Source: JAHOYW01 sp963664605 (GTDB taxonomy: Bacteria; Verrucomicrobiota; Lentisphaeria; Victivallales; Victivallaceae). Taken from it: 64,000 nucleotides of DNA. Positions 1 through 10,220 of this stretch are shown in pieces. Within the stretch, counting starts at the first letter, position 1. Every line of letters begins with the position of its first letter. The notes beneath the pieces were generated by a model. That model was not told the origin of the DNA. It searched no databases and saw only the letters and a program-made list of their open reading frames with translations. Made by a program: the position numbers and the translations under genes. Where the stretch lies: contig OY761536.1 in NCBI GenBank assembly GCA_963664605.1, forward strand, positions 62,001 through 126,000, read 5' to 3'.

Positions 1-3000
1 GGACACACCAAACACCCAAAACCAAGTGGCAACAATCCCTTTGAACGACGCTTTTTCCATAACTCCCTCCTGGTACGATAAAGACGTCCGTTTTCCAGCG
101 ACTACAGGACGTTATTTACGTTTGGAGATATCAGACTCGGTGGACAACGGATTGTCTCTCACTATTTCGGAATTGGAACTCTATGGCTGGGACACACCGG
201 AATCGTTTACCCCATATGATGCCGTTGTGATTCCTCAGAGTGCGTTGACGACAATACACCCGAATCCAAGTATAATAATAAGACCACTCCTAAAAGCGGC
301 TAATGACTTGAGCTATTATTTAGAGGAGCTGACCAGTAGGCCGGTGCCTGTCGTTACCTCGTCGCAAGGCTTCACGGGAACATTGTACACTATCGTTGAC
401 CTAAAACCATTGGCAACAACATGGAGCCAAATGCAAACCAGCAAACAGGCCGGGCTTCTACCAGAAGGCGTAAACGTCGAATACTCCGGCAATCAAGTTC
501 TTTTCAAGGCCTGGCCTTATGCGAATGTTCTAGTCAGCGTATGGGAATTTCTACGAACTCAAGGGGTAGTGTGGACTTACCCCGGGGAGCATGGCGACTG
601 GACACCAGCCGGAACTAATGTTGATTTAAACGTACTGCCTTTGTCTTACACCCCAACTTCCCAATGGCGTTACGCAAATTTCGGACTGCAATATTTCAAC
701 GACGACTCTCGTGACGAGGCATTCTATTTTTGGTTCCGCAACGGTTGGAATGACAGTTGGGGTGGATCGGAAATATACGCATTGGGCGGTTACGAAATTC
801 CAGACAATCCATATAAACAGCTCGATCCGAGCGGATGCCCGGACGAATACAATGAAAGATTTGATGGTTATCCGCATAACTTCCAGAACGTTGTTCCAAA
901 CGATGTACTGGAAAACCAACTCGATTGGTGCGGCATGCCTGTCCGCGACTATTGCGTGGAATATTATCAGGCTAATATTACGAGTGCAGACCTGGGCACG
1001 CGAATTCCACCTAGCATGATGGTTCACCGCGGAAACCCAACTTTTTGCATGACCTCCGAGGGCTTGATCAATTTTGTAATTGACAAGGCTCTCTATGTCT
1101 CAGCTTATCCAGAATCCACGGAGGTCTTTAATTTGATGCCTATGGATAGTTGTTATCACTGCGAATGTCCACGGTGCATGGAAAAGTACGGCCCCATACC
1201 GGATGAAGGGCGTTTCAGCGCATCCGAAACCTACTACCACTTCATCAATGAAGTATCAAAAGGTTTGATTAACTTTCGACCTGATTTGAAAATTCGGGCT
1301 TTGGCATATCAGGGACTCTATTACCCTCCGGAAAACATTGATACATTCCTCTCGAACGTAATTGTGGAATCCCTTGTTTACGGTTGCCGTTATCTTCCAA
1401 TGGAGTCACCCGCAAACGCCGAAGCAAAAGCGATATGGGAAACCTGGGCGGATAAAGCCGAGCAGCTTCAATATTACGATCATCACTTGTTTCATCCTGA
1501 TTGGTGGGACTTGAGCATGAGAAACGTCGGACGCCGTCCCGTTACCGCGGTGAGCGCCATTGCCAGCCGTATCAAAATGCTTCGTGACTTGGACGCTTTA
1601 AACGGAGGCACCCAAGCGGACCTGACAGCCGAAAACTTATCGTGCGATCCATGGGATGTATACGCCTATTCCCGATTTATTTTTAACCCAGACTTGACAG
1701 CCAATAATGTTCTTGACGAATTTTTTGCCCATTACTTCTTAGAGGCCGCATCCGATATGCGGGATTTCTATGACACGTTAGAGGACCACGCCATTCAATA
1801 CGGCCTTGACGCCTTAGAAACTCAACTTCGCTCCGGCGCGAAACCAGGATACTATTCTGTGCGGGTGCTACGTCAAATGGGTCAATATCTTGGAGCAGCC
1901 GAATCGGCCGTGAACTACTGGCTCACTGAACGTCGAGTCGCCAAGATCCGGGAAAGTTATGACTTAGCAATCCAAAAAGCTTGCCTTGAAGGGGTGGATT
2001 TGGGAGACGCAACATTCCCTATTATAGGAACCCAGGGATTGCAGTTTGCCGCAGCCGACCTCACTTATCAATGTGGTTATGTGTATGATTATCCAACTGA
2101 AAGCGCATGGAAGTTCGGAGCGTACGGCACGCTTGGTGCCTACGTCAATTTTGTGGACGAAGGGGATTATATCGTCACCGTGGAAGCCAAAGCCAGACCT
2201 TACGAGGGAGTTTATCCCATTTTGAAGGTATTGGCTGGCACCTCGGAATCCGAATCGGTCACAATTACCTCGGAAAACGATTACGCAACCTACACTTTCG
2301 CTCTTCATGGTGTTCCCGCCAACATTTGGCTGCTGGCCCTGGACTATGAAAATAGCGCTTTGGGAGGTATGCGTAATATCTATGTGCGCAATGTCAATAT
2401 CCAGAAAACTGACTCGTGGTACTCGAGCGCCTGGAATTATCGGCAAGAGATACAAATTGATGAACGAATGGTACTTAGTCAATCCATGTCCGACTTTCCA
2501 TTGTTAGTCAAGCTCACGGATGAAAACAACACACTCTTCTTGAATGCCCAAAACGATGGAGATGATATCCTCTTCACCGCTAGTGACGGCAAAATCAAAC
2601 TGAACCACGAAATCGAATACTACAATGCAACAACCAAAGAGTTATGGGCTTGGGTTAAAGTGCCAACATTACATCTTGGGAGTGACACTAAACTTTATGT
2701 CTATTATGGTAACTTGCAAGCCAACGATCAAAGCAACGCCGCAAACGTCTGGGATTCCGGTTATGCGGGCGTATGGCATATGCATCAAAATCCGACTGAT
2801 CCAGCTCCTCAGATGCGGGATAGTTCGGCAAATGGTTACCATGGTACTTGTGAAGGAAGTATGGCATATTCCGACAGGATTCCAGGACAAACCGGATTCG
2901 CGTTGCATTTCGACGGAAACGACGATGCCGTCATTTTGCCGAATATGAATTTGGACTTTTCGGTGGTAACCTTGTCCGCATGGGTTCAACCAGACAGCTT

Positions 3001-3472
3001 CCCAGCCTCATATACTCAGTTGGGACAATGTATCGTTGGCAGTTGCAATGACGCATGGAACTGGTACGCTTTGATGTCAGGAGGAGGCTGGCAGCCGGTA
3101 TCAGAGTTGCCAATGCTCTCTACTCGGTTCGGCAGTTCGGTCAATGAGTTTTTTGGTTATGCAAACGATACCATTATGGAGTCTGGGAAATGGTATCATA
3201 TCGCCAGCGTTGACGATGGTGACATTGTAAAAATTTATGTAAACGGAGTGCTGCGATATGAGGAATCGGTTTCAGAAATCAGACCAACATGGCCAAGTTC
3301 GCGTATCAACTATAGTATTGCCAAATTGAATAGCATTGCCTCCTATTTTCATGGAATAATAGATGAAGTCCGCATCTCGACTGTCGAACGTTCACGCTAT
3401 TGGTTGGAAACAACGTATCAAACTATGACCCACACCAATTGGGTCACGTTTGGTCCACAGCAAGACCTTTGA
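1..3472 (+). CDS. DUF4838 glycosidase-like protein with discoidin, DUF2341 and LamG modules (5' partial)
   Basis: The frame is open to the window edge, so the GTG at 26 is not the real start; the residues before it (DTPNTQNQ) continue the same domain. The first ~55 residues are the end of an F5/8-type discoidin (sugar-binding) domain, ending in LTISELELYGW. A long DUF4838 region follows to about nt 2400, with the family's N-terminal alpha-glucuronidase-like fold (YYLEELTSRPVPVV) and a cysteine cluster HCECPRC (nt 1157-1177). Then come a DUF2341 domain (nt 2418-2730) and a concanavalin A-like LamG domain (nt 2770-3440). This suits an extracellular enzyme acting on an insoluble or surface glycan. 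The catalytic activity of DUF4838 is not known to me; relation to GH67/GH20-like TIM barrels is family knowledge. No other gene is in frame with it downstream. Confidence 0.9.
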   Translation, partial: DTPNTQNQVATIPLNDAFSITPSWYDKDVRFPATTGRYLRLEISDSVDNGLSLTISELELYGWDTPESFTPYDAVVIPQSALTTIHPNPSIIIRPLLKAANDLSYYLEELTSRPVPVVTSSQGFTGTLYTIVDLKPLATTWSQMQTSKQAGLLPEGVNVEYSGNQVLFKAWPYANVLVSVWEFLRTQGVVWTYPGEHGDWTPAGTNVDLNVLPLSYTPTSQWRYANFGLQYFNDDSRDEAFYFWFRNGWNDSWGGSEIYALGGYEIPDNPYKQLDPSGCPDEYNERFDGYPHNFQNVVPNDVLENQLDWCGMPVRDYCVEYYQANITSADLGTRIPPSMMVHRGNPTFCMTSEGLINFVIDKALYVSAYPESTEVFNLMPMDSCYHCECPRCMEKYGPIPDEGRFSASETYYHFINEVSKGLINFRPDLKIRALAYQGLYYPPENIDTFLSNVIVESLVYGCRYLPMESPANAEAKAIWETWADKAEQLQYYDHHLFHPDWWDLSMRNVGRRPVTAVSAIASRIKMLRDLDALNGGTQADLTAENLSCDPWDVYAYSRFIFNPDLTANNVLDEFFAHYFLEAASDMRDFYDTLEDHAIQYGLDALETQLRSGAKPGYYSVRVLRQMGQYLGAAESAVNYWLTERRVAKIRESYDLAIQKACLEGVDLGDATFPIIGTQGLQFAAADLTYQCGYVYDYPTESAWKFGAYGTLGAYVNFVDEGDYIVTVEAKARPYEGVYPILKVLAGTSESESVTITSENDYATYTFALHGVPANIWLLALDYENSALGGMRNIYVRNVNIQKTDSWYSSAWNYRQEIQIDERMVLSQSMSDFPLLVKLTDENNTLFLNAQNDGDDILFTASDGKIKLNHEIEYYNATTKELWAWVKVPTLHLGSDTKLYVYYGNLQANDQSNAANVWDSGYAGVWHMHQNPTDPAPQMRDSSANGYHGTCEGSMAYSDRIPGQTGFALHFDGNDDAVILPNMNLDFSVVTLSAWVQPDSFPASYTQLGQCIVGSCNDAWNWYALMSGGGWQPVSELPMLSTRFGSSVNEFFGYANDTIMESGKWYHIASVDDGDIVKIYVNGVLRYEESVSEIRPTWPSSRINYSIAKLNSIASYFHGIIDEVRISTVERSRYWLETTYQTMTHTNWVTFGPQQDL

Positions 3473-3770
3473 TAGAGTCATTACTGATTAAACAGAAGCC
3501 GAGTACAAGTTTTTTAATGATAATCCTGACAGGATTAAATGCTGAAAGCGGGTTTCGACAGGGCAGATGTACTTCTGAACAGGGAACCCGCCTCGGTGGT
3601 CAGGTGTTAAAGAAGAACCGGTGGAGCAGCCCGGTTTTGGAGGAATTAATTTTATAAATCATTGGAGTAATTGATGGAAACAATATATATTGGTACTTTA
3701 ATAGAATAACAGACAAATAGTTGAGCATAAAAAATATCTTTTATTTTTTTGCCGGTTTTGATAAAAGCAC
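3473..3770. other. Intergenic stretch with a 17-nt palindrome
   Basis: No convincing gene is seen between the DUF4838 stop and the regulator promoter. It contains a perfect palindrome TAATCCTG-A-CAGGATTA at 3521-3537, and weaker GC-rich inverted repeats (GCGGGTT/AACCCGC near 3549-3586 and AACCGG/CCGGTT near 3616-3636) without a clear T-run. These may help end transcription or bind a protein; no function can be assigned. Confidence 0.4.
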
Positions 3771-3799
3771 TTGACAAAACTGTACTTAAGCTGTACTAT
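3771..3799 (+). promoter_or_regulatory. Sigma-70 promoter with paired CTGTACT direct repeats
   Basis: TTGACA (3771-3776) and TACTAT (3794-3799) are separated by 17 bp. Two CTGTACT repeats, 3780-3786 and 3791-3797, start 11 bp apart and sit inside and over the core promoter. The same arrangement recurs at 10221-10249 in front of the next catabolic series. A repressor binding the repeats would block RNA polymerase. The nearest candidate is the GntR regulator directly downstream, which would then be autoregulated (inference). Confidence 0.75.
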
Positions 3800-3835
3800 T
3801 ACTATATAAATATAAGATTTAAGGAAGCGATATTT

Positions 3836-5353
3836 ATGAAAAACAAAAACAAACCGATATATCAACAAGCCAAAGACGATATACTGGCTCTGATTATTTC
3901 TAATAAATACAAAGTGGGTGACATGATTCCTTCTGTCAGGGAAATGACAAAATCTTTGAACTACACAAAGATTTGCATTCAAAACGCCATTAAATTGCTG
4001 GCTGATGAAGGCATACTTGAGAATATACCCAGGAAAGGATGTCATTTAAAATCCCTGCCGCCTCAGGATGTTAAATTGAACAGTTTTTTAGATGATAATA
4101 AAATGATTAAATCTCCCCCGGTTTTTCCCGGAACCAAAAAGCTCAAAATCGGTATTCTTTCGGAAATGGACAACTTTGGAAATTCCTGGAGGGAGATATG
4201 TCTGCGCTATATGACCAGAAACCCCAGAATTCATATTGAATTGATAGATATCAGCAGTATATCACAGTACAAGGACTTGAATGAGATTGACATTATGCAA
4301 ATCCCGTCTGAGAGGCTTGAGAGTTTTGCCAGTCAGGATGTTTTGTTTGATATTGAAGGAAATAATGAAAAACTTGAGCTTGATGAACAAAAATTTTTCC
4401 CTAATTATATTAAAGCCTGTTACTATGATGACAAGCTGTGGGGAACTCCTTCAAGTGCAGGGGTTCGCTGCCTTTTCTATAATTCCAATTATTCTGACCT
4501 GCTTCAGCCTCTGAATGATAATATGCAGCCTTGGGATTACCTTAAAGCCTGTAACAAAGTATCGAAAAAAATACCTGCCGGGATAGCGCTAAACGCAAAT
4601 TTGCCGATATCTTTTATTCTCGGGTTGTTTGCTGATGGAAAGAATATGGATCCGGAAAATATAGTCCTTAATAGAAATTTTGAAAAGTTGAAAGAAATCA
4701 TACACAACTTTGCTCCATATCTGCATAACCGCCGGATTTTCTATGCTCCGCCGGTAATGGAGGATTCCCAGGAGTCCAGAATAGAGGATTGTCTGTCCAA
4801 CCGTACGTTGACGATGGATGGAAGTTCCGCATGGCTCTATTATAATGACTGGACACATCAAGATAATTTTTCATGGGGAATTTTGCCGCCTCCTCCGTCC
4901 CCCGAGGGAAATGGCGCGTTATTTATGCATGTAATTTCCAGTTCAACTTTGTTTCCGTTGGAATGCATTGAAGTATTGAATTACCTTGCCAGCGATGAAG
5001 TTCAGAATTTCTTTGCAGGAAACGGCACTATTGTCGCCCATCGTCAGGCAAGCAAAAAATTAAAAATGCCGGGAATTAGCGATAAGTTTTCGAGTAAACT
5101 GATTTCCAGTATGGATAATACTGATGTTTTTAAAACCAATGACCCTTATTACCACGAATATATTCATCTGATTTTTATGAGTGAATTGTTCCTGTGGCAG
5201 AAAAAAATATATACCGAAGATGAATTTTTGAAAAACCTGCAGAAAAAAACACATTATTATTATAACGCAAAACGAAAACAACTACAAAGGAGGATCATGA
5301 TAGAATTTGAAGGGAATCATTCTCAAAATTTCGGCATGGTAATTCCATCTTAA
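3836..5353 (+). CDS. GntR-type regulator fused to a solute-binding-protein-like domain
   Basis: One-component transcription factor of about 505 residues. The N-terminal ~75 residues are a GntR winged helix (PIYQQAKDDI then IPSVREMTKSLNYTK and LLADEGILENIPRKG). The remainder resembles a family-1 extracellular solute-binding protein (segments such as GTPSSAGVRCLFYNS and FPLECIEVLNYLASDEVQNFFAG) but has no signal peptide, so it should act as a cytoplasmic sugar sensor. The ATG at 3836 is chosen over an upstream in-frame ATG (3749) because AAGGA lies just ahead and the strong promoter would fall inside the longer frame. A second protein of this architecture is encoded at 47380. It probably controls its own promoter and the matching one at 10221. 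Confidence 0.85.
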   Translation: MKNKNKPIYQQAKDDILALIISNKYKVGDMIPSVREMTKSLNYTKICIQNAIKLLADEGILENIPRKGCHLKSLPPQDVKLNSFLDDNKMIKSPPVFPGTKKLKIGILSEMDNFGNSWREICLRYMTRNPRIHIELIDISSISQYKDLNEIDIMQIPSERLESFASQDVLFDIEGNNEKLELDEQKFFPNYIKACYYDDKLWGTPSSAGVRCLFYNSNYSDLLQPLNDNMQPWDYLKACNKVSKKIPAGIALNANLPISFILGLFADGKNMDPENIVLNRNFEKLKEIIHNFAPYLHNRRIFYAPPVMEDSQESRIEDCLSNRTLTMDGSSAWLYYNDWTHQDNFSWGILPPPPSPEGNGALFMHVISSSTLFPLECIEVLNYLASDEVQNFFAGNGTIVAHRQASKKLKMPGISDKFSSKLISSMDNTDVFKTNDPYYHEYIHLIFMSELFLWQKKIYTEDEFLKNLQKKTHYYYNAKRKQLQRRIMIEFEGNHSQNFGMVIPS

Positions 5354-5385
5354 ACAAAACGCGACAACTAATATGGAGAAAAAAA

Positions 5386-6096
5386 ATGAAAAAATTTACA
5401 TTGATTGAACTTCTCGTTGTGATAGCTATCATAGCAATCCTTGCCAGCATGCTGCTTCCAGCTCTCAATAAGGCAAGGAACAAAGCAAAACAGGTATCAT
5501 GTTTATCGAATTTGAAACAATTAAGCATGGGCCCATTAGAACAGTGGCTTAACGGGGAAAAACCGCGCCTCAGGAATAACTATGGGATCGAGGATACTGG
5601 AATTTATCCTCATTACAATAACTGGTTGGATGACCTGGAATTAAGCGGGACTGACAAGCCTCGGAAAGGGATTAATTTTTTCAGTTGTCCCAGCCGCCCA
5701 TTGTTCCGGGGGCAAAACGGTTGGTACGGGTCAATTGGCTTAAATTGCTGGCTTACGCCTTATGCTTATAATACGTATTTGGGAGTTAACTCTGCCGGTT
5801 CAACAAACCCCGGAAGGCTTAAACGAGATACTATGAAAAATACCTCAAGCTTGATAGTTTTTACTGAAGTCATTGAAAAGGATAGCGGTACAATGTATGA
5901 AGGCACTTATGGCATCGCCCACGGTACATATGGAGAAATGGGAGGTAGTTATACAAACCTCAATAGAGGATTCCTGGGGCCTGTCCACGGCAATGGAGTG
6001 AATTCAATTTTTGTAGACGGTCATGCTGAATTCAGAAGACCGCAGGAAATTGTTTTCAATATGGATGAGAATAAAAAATTATGGGTAGTTCAATAA
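5386..6096 (+). CDS. Type II pseudopilin-like protein, H-X9-DG family
   Basis: 236 residues. The N-terminus MKKFTLIELLVVIAIIAI is a class III prepilin signal and transmembrane helix with Glu at +5 of the mature protein. The residue before the cleavage site is Lys rather than the usual Gly. The C-terminus has the processing-associated H-X9-DG signature (His, nine residues, then DGHAEF). Such proteins are extremely numerous in Lentisphaerota and Planctomycetota; their role is unresolved. A GGAG ribosome site precedes the ATG. It sits between a sugar-responsive regulator and a secreted glycan-active protein with gaps of 32 and 11 bp, so it is probably co-expressed with them and may help display or capture the glycan (inference). 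Confidence 0.88.
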   Translation: MKKFTLIELLVVIAIIAILASMLLPALNKARNKAKQVSCLSNLKQLSMGPLEQWLNGEKPRLRNNYGIEDTGIYPHYNNWLDDLELSGTDKPRKGINFFSCPSRPLFRGQNGWYGSIGLNCWLTPYAYNTYLGVNSAGSTNPGRLKRDTMKNTSSLIVFTEVIEKDSGTMYEGTYGIAHGTYGEMGGSYTNLNRGFLGPVHGNGVNSIFVDGHAEFRRPQEIVFNMDENKKLWVVQ

Positions 6097-6107
6097 GGAG
6101 TTTTTGA

Positions 6108-9100
6108 ATGAAGTTTAGTCGTTTTTGCGCATTATTTATCGGGTTAATTCTATGTTTATCGGCTTTGAGAGCCAACGCTGAAACCAGATATAAAGTATAT
6201 CGTATTCCCAAACCGGTAAAAATAGATGGACTTCCGGATGACGCATGGCAGCATATTCCCGAACAAAGAGGTTTTATCTACGTAAATAAAACAAGTGCGT
6301 ATTCCGGATTATATACTTCATTCAAAATAGGTTACGACAACAACAACCTGTATATATTGATCCGTGCGGATGAACCGCAAATGAAGGAATGTATTGAATG
6401 GGCAAAAAAAAAGGGAGGACAAGGGATTGAGATTCTGTTGGATGTTCCCGGAGCCAAGGGAAAAGACCATTACCAATATGCCGTCAGCATTTTAGGCAAA
6501 AAACTGTATGAGCTTAAAGCTGATCTGGATAATAAGCCGTTTGATATTAAAAACACACTATGGAAGAAGATAGACCTTGGATGGCAGAAAACGGTGTACT
6601 ATGGAAATGATTATTATACCGTTGAAATGGCGATACCTTTTAAATCCCTGGGGATAAAAACCCCGAAAAGCTGTGATGAGTGGGGCGCGCAGATAGGGCG
6701 TTTCGGTACAGCTTGGCCAAGAGCCGAAGCGCTCAAGGGTTTGCATTGGAAACTGGCGTGCTGGACTGCGTGGGTCCCCATGCCAAGTGGTTTCTGGAAA
6801 CAAGTTGACGAACATGGAATACTCGAATTCGCGGATATCGTACAGTTGCCGGATGAACAGAATGCCGGCCGTATCGAAAAAGAAATAAATAAGGAATTTG
6901 ACGCATGGCGAAATACCCATGGCAAAGCCATGGGAAAGATCAGGCAGATGATCGCGAAAACTGAAGGCAAAACAGACTTATGCTACGGAAAGCTGCCGGA
7001 AGAAAAAGTACGTTGTCTGATCGACGGCCGGGTTACAACGGGGCCGACGCCCGAGAAAATAAAAAATTGGCGGAAGCATTGGCCTTTGTGGCCGTGGCAG
7101 CGGGATATTGCGCATACGTATGTAATGGAATGGAAAAAACCCGTTACGTTTAACTGCAATGTGATTGCCTGGAAAGACGCTGAAAGTTATGCTGTTGACT
7201 ATGGATTGGAATATTGGGATGGAAAGGAATGGAAGCTGTGCTATAAAAAAACCGGGAACAACCTGCCTTTGTCATGCCAATATTTTCCTGCGGTGACTTC
7301 GGATAAACTACGTTTGACACTCGGGGCTATTAACAGCGCAAGTTATTATTTCTGCATCCGGAACTTCAAGTTGTTCATGCTTGAAAATATTAAAACAGAA
7401 CAATTTAAAAACAAAAAAACTGCTTCAGAGCATGACAAGATATCCGCAATGCTTGACGGTAAAATTCAAACAAGCTGGAAAACTCCCGGCCCTCAACGCA
7501 AGGGAGAGGGATTTGTCATTGATCTCGGAGAAAAGACCTGGATACAACGACTCGTATTGAGAAACGGCAAAGACACTTTGAGTTACCCTCGTTCGCTTGT
7601 CCTGTCGATAGGCGACAGCCCTGAAAATCTTAAAAAGTTTTGCATTTTTGACAACTCCCGTAACAACTTTCTTGTGCAAAGTATCCGTTTCAATCCGGTC
7701 AAAGGACGTTTTCTCGGCGTTAAGATCGGTGATAAAACTTCGGCATACCCGTGGACAGTCGCGGAACTTGAAGCCTACCGGCTCACAGATACCGGTAATA
7801 TAGTGGAGAACGCGGTGATTTTACCTGGAGGCATGCCGGAATTCGTTAATCAGGCCGCGCGTGATGTAGCCTATTATGTCGGAGAAATAACCGGTAAGCC
7901 AGTGGCTGTTGTCAGTCCGAAAGAAGCAGGCAACTATAAGGGAATGCTGTTTGTCATAGATCGCCCCAAGCTGGTTAAGTTCAAAAAAGGAGATATTCTG
8001 CACCGCGAAAATGAAGCTGTTAATGTGTATAGAAAAGGCAGCGAAATACATTTTGGCGGTGCCACTATGCATGCGCTTATGTACAGCATGTTTGAGTTCC
8101 TCGACCGGCAGGGAGTACGCTGGTTATATCCTTCTTTTGATGGTGATTATATTTCACGACGTGGGAAGCTGGATTTATCGATGTTGCCGATAAAATATAC
8201 TCCGCAGTTTGCACTCCGTTATTTTCAGGTAAACAAGGACTTTTTTGGTTATCCGGATAGTGACAATGAAGCGGTGCGCTGGCTGGATCACAGCCATTGG
8301 AATGATTACTGGTCTGGTGGCGGATCTTCTTACAGGGATCATGGCTCCCACAGCTTCAGCCGCCTGGTTCCAGGAAGACTCTATAAGAAACATCCGGAAA
8401 TGTTTCCCATGTATACTGATAAAAAATGGGAACCGGTACTCAAGAAGAAAGGATTTAAGCTGGGGCAACGGGTTCCGTATCGTTCTGTTGGTACCATGGG
8501 AACATCCTTTTGCACAAGTAGTCCAGAGGCGCGTGAGTACATTGTCAGAACCTTTGTGGAAAAGCTGAAGAAAAACCCGAAACTTCATTCTCTCACCATT
8601 GCCGAAGATGATGGTAATCAGTGGTGTGAATGTCCCCGTTGCAAAAAACAAGATAAAATTAAAACTATAAATAGTTATGGGAATAATAATTATGTCAGAA
8701 GCGATCGGGTTGTGGATTTGATGATTTACATCGACCGACGATTAAAAGAACTCATTCCTGAACGTACGATACAGGTTGCGACCTATTCTTATCAGTTGAC
8801 TTGCAGTCCACCGACGATAAAGAAAAAGTTAGCCGGTACCCTTTCCACTGAAATTTGCTTATATGGTGGATTGCGGGGTAGCCTTATGGTTCCACCAAGT
8901 TCCCCAAAGAATGCAGGGTATGTGCGACTTTTTAAGGATTGGGCAAAACTTATTACTCATCTTGGAGTTTATCCTTATGACATGCTCTCCCCACGTTACA
9001 AAATCCCGGTAACCAGAATAACTGCTCTTAGTAAATGGTTCAGATTCTGGAAAAAACTGAATATGGACGCTGTCACTCCCCAGGTTGAGACCAATCCGGT

Positions 9101-9473
9101 CTGCTGGAAAATGATGCCTTGGCTGTACTATGCTTTTGCCCGTCTCTCATGGCATCCAGATGAACCGGCGGAACAGATTCTAGATGATTTCTTCAAAGGA
9201 TATTACCGGGAATCCTGGAAGCCGATGCTGGCGTATTATAGAACTCTCGAAAATCATATCCTGAAAAATGATTTGGGAAAATACAACTGGCAGACCAGGC
9301 CGGACCTGGAAATTTTCAGTTTGCCGATTTTGAAGGAAATGAATAAGCATCTCAAGCAGGCCCGTCTGGAAGCAAAACATTATTTAACCATAGACCGCGT
9401 GGATGCAACGGCTAAAAGTTTTAAATACATACTGAAGCTGCGCGACATAAAATCAGGCCAGTTAAATAAGTAA
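6108..9473 (+). CDS. Secreted CBM9-like / discoidin / DUF4838 protein
   Basis: 1121 residues. Signal peptide at residues 1-25 (cleavage after RANA). In order: a CBM9-like carbohydrate-binding domain (about 26-235, starting YKVYRIPKPVKIDGLPDDAW), a galactose-binding-like domain (about 300-425, with YWDGKEWKLCY), an F5/8 discoidin domain (about 430-565), then DUF4838 (about 570-1075). The DUF4838 cysteine cluster is WCECPRC (Cys840, 842, 845). The same modules occur in the protein at 15611 but with the binding pair moved to the C-terminus. It lies 11 bp after the pseudopilin gene and is likely in that operon. It should act in the periplasm or outside the cell on a complex glycan. The precise reaction is unknown. 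Confidence 0.88.
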   Translation: MKFSRFCALFIGLILCLSALRANAETRYKVYRIPKPVKIDGLPDDAWQHIPEQRGFIYVNKTSAYSGLYTSFKIGYDNNNLYILIRADEPQMKECIEWAKKKGGQGIEILLDVPGAKGKDHYQYAVSILGKKLYELKADLDNKPFDIKNTLWKKIDLGWQKTVYYGNDYYTVEMAIPFKSLGIKTPKSCDEWGAQIGRFGTAWPRAEALKGLHWKLACWTAWVPMPSGFWKQVDEHGILEFADIVQLPDEQNAGRIEKEINKEFDAWRNTHGKAMGKIRQMIAKTEGKTDLCYGKLPEEKVRCLIDGRVTTGPTPEKIKNWRKHWPLWPWQRDIAHTYVMEWKKPVTFNCNVIAWKDAESYAVDYGLEYWDGKEWKLCYKKTGNNLPLSCQYFPAVTSDKLRLTLGAINSASYYFCIRNFKLFMLENIKTEQFKNKKTASEHDKISAMLDGKIQTSWKTPGPQRKGEGFVIDLGEKTWIQRLVLRNGKDTLSYPRSLVLSIGDSPENLKKFCIFDNSRNNFLVQSIRFNPVKGRFLGVKIGDKTSAYPWTVAELEAYRLTDTGNIVENAVILPGGMPEFVNQAARDVAYYVGEITGKPVAVVSPKEAGNYKGMLFVIDRPKLVKFKKGDILHRENEAVNVYRKGSEIHFGGATMHALMYSMFEFLDRQGVRWLYPSFDGDYISRRGKLDLSMLPIKYTPQFALRYFQVNKDFFGYPDSDNEAVRWLDHSHWNDYWSGGGSSYRDHGSHSFSRLVPGRLYKKHPEMFPMYTDKKWEPVLKKKGFKLGQRVPYRSVGTMGTSFCTSSPEAREYIVRTFVEKLKKNPKLHSLTIAEDDGNQWCECPRCKKQDKIKTINSYGNNNYVRSDRVVDLMIYIDRRLKELIPERTIQVATYSYQLTCSPPTIKKKLAGTLSTEICLYGGLRGSLMVPPSSPKNAGYVRLFKDWAKLITHLGVYPYDMLSPRYKIPVTRITALSKWFRFWKKLNMDAVTPQVETNPVCWKMMPWLYYAFARLSWHPDEPAEQILDDFFKGYYRESWKPMLAYYRTLENHILKNDLGKYNWQTRPDLEIFSLPILKEMNKHLKQARLEAKHYLTIDRVDATAKSFKYILKLRDIKSGQLNK

Positions 9474-9529
9474 AAGATAAGTGCCAGAAACCGACAACTA
9501 AAGAACTATAACAGGGATAAAAGTTTATT

Positions 9530-10006
9530 ATGTCAGAACAGGAAAAAAAACGAATATTGTAATCATTTTTCTGGATGATTCCGGCTGGGCCGATTTTCGT
9601 CAGTTGACATATTGCCGACCTTTGCCGGACTTGCCGGAATCAAGTCTGTTCCCGATACCATCGACGGCAAAGATGTACATGGAATAATAAGCGGGAACCC
9701 GGATGCCGTCAATCCGCATGAATACTATCCGTTTTCAACCGGACGCAGCTTTGAAGGGGTCATGTGAGCGCCGACGGCAAATGGAAACTGCATCTGCCGC
9801 ATGCTTACATGGCGCTTGCCGAAGCGGGAAGAAACGGCAAACCCGGCAGGTATGAAGAGGCCCATATTGAGCTTTCACTGTTTGATATGATAAATGACCC
9901 GCTGGAAACGGTTAATCTTGCAGCCAAGCATCCGGAAATTGTTGAACATCTTAAAAATATAGCTGAACAGCACAAGCAGGCATGGTACCCAAAAGTTATA
10001 GAATGA
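9530..10006 (+). pseudogene. Sulfatase relic, internally deleted and frameshifted
   Basis: After MSEQEKK a frameshift in a run of A leads into NIVIIFLDDSGWADF, the typical sulfatase N-terminus with its metal-binding DD. The sequence then jumps directly to a C-terminal part (DILPTFAGLAGI, DGKDVHGIISG, HEYYPFSTGR), so most of the core, including the active-site CxPxR motif, is missing. A further frameshift at about 9762 (stop TGA) separates the last part, whose tail SADGKWKLHLPH and LSLFDMINDPLETVNLA is typical of S1 sulfatases. At least three lesions make it non-functional. It shows that the locus once handled a sulfated glycan. Confidence 0.85.
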
Positions 10007-10150
10007 AATTTGTACGTTTCACTAGATCCTCTGTTTATCGGCCTTAAACGCCGAGGCTGAAAACAAATATAAAGTATATCGTATTCCAAAACCGGTAGAA
10101 ACAGATGGATTTCCGGATATCGTATGGGAGCATATTCCCTAACAAAAGTA
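10003..10150 (+). pseudogene. 5' relic of a second CBM9/DUF4838 gene
   Basis: This segment closely matches the first ~165 nt of the gene at 6108. ATGAAATTTGTACGTTT corresponds to its start, and a second frame reads NAEAENKYKVYRIPKPV then FPDIVWEHIP, matching NAETRYKVYRIPKPV and LPDDAWQHIP. A small deletion shifts the signal-peptide frame and a TAA stops the reading after EHIP. Similarity ends near 10150. It overlaps the stop of the sulfatase relic (ATGA), implying that a sulfatase and DUF4838 pair once stood here and was deleted. Confidence 0.85.
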
Positions 10151-10220
10151 AGGGTGTTCCGTGGAAAATCTCGCGAAATAAAATATTTTTGATTTTTTTG
10201 AATATTTTACCGAAAAACAC

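Noticed and set aside
1964..2482. A 172-codon minus-strand frame inside the first DUF4838 gene
   Set aside because: Shadow of the sense gene; no ribosome site or recognisable protein features.
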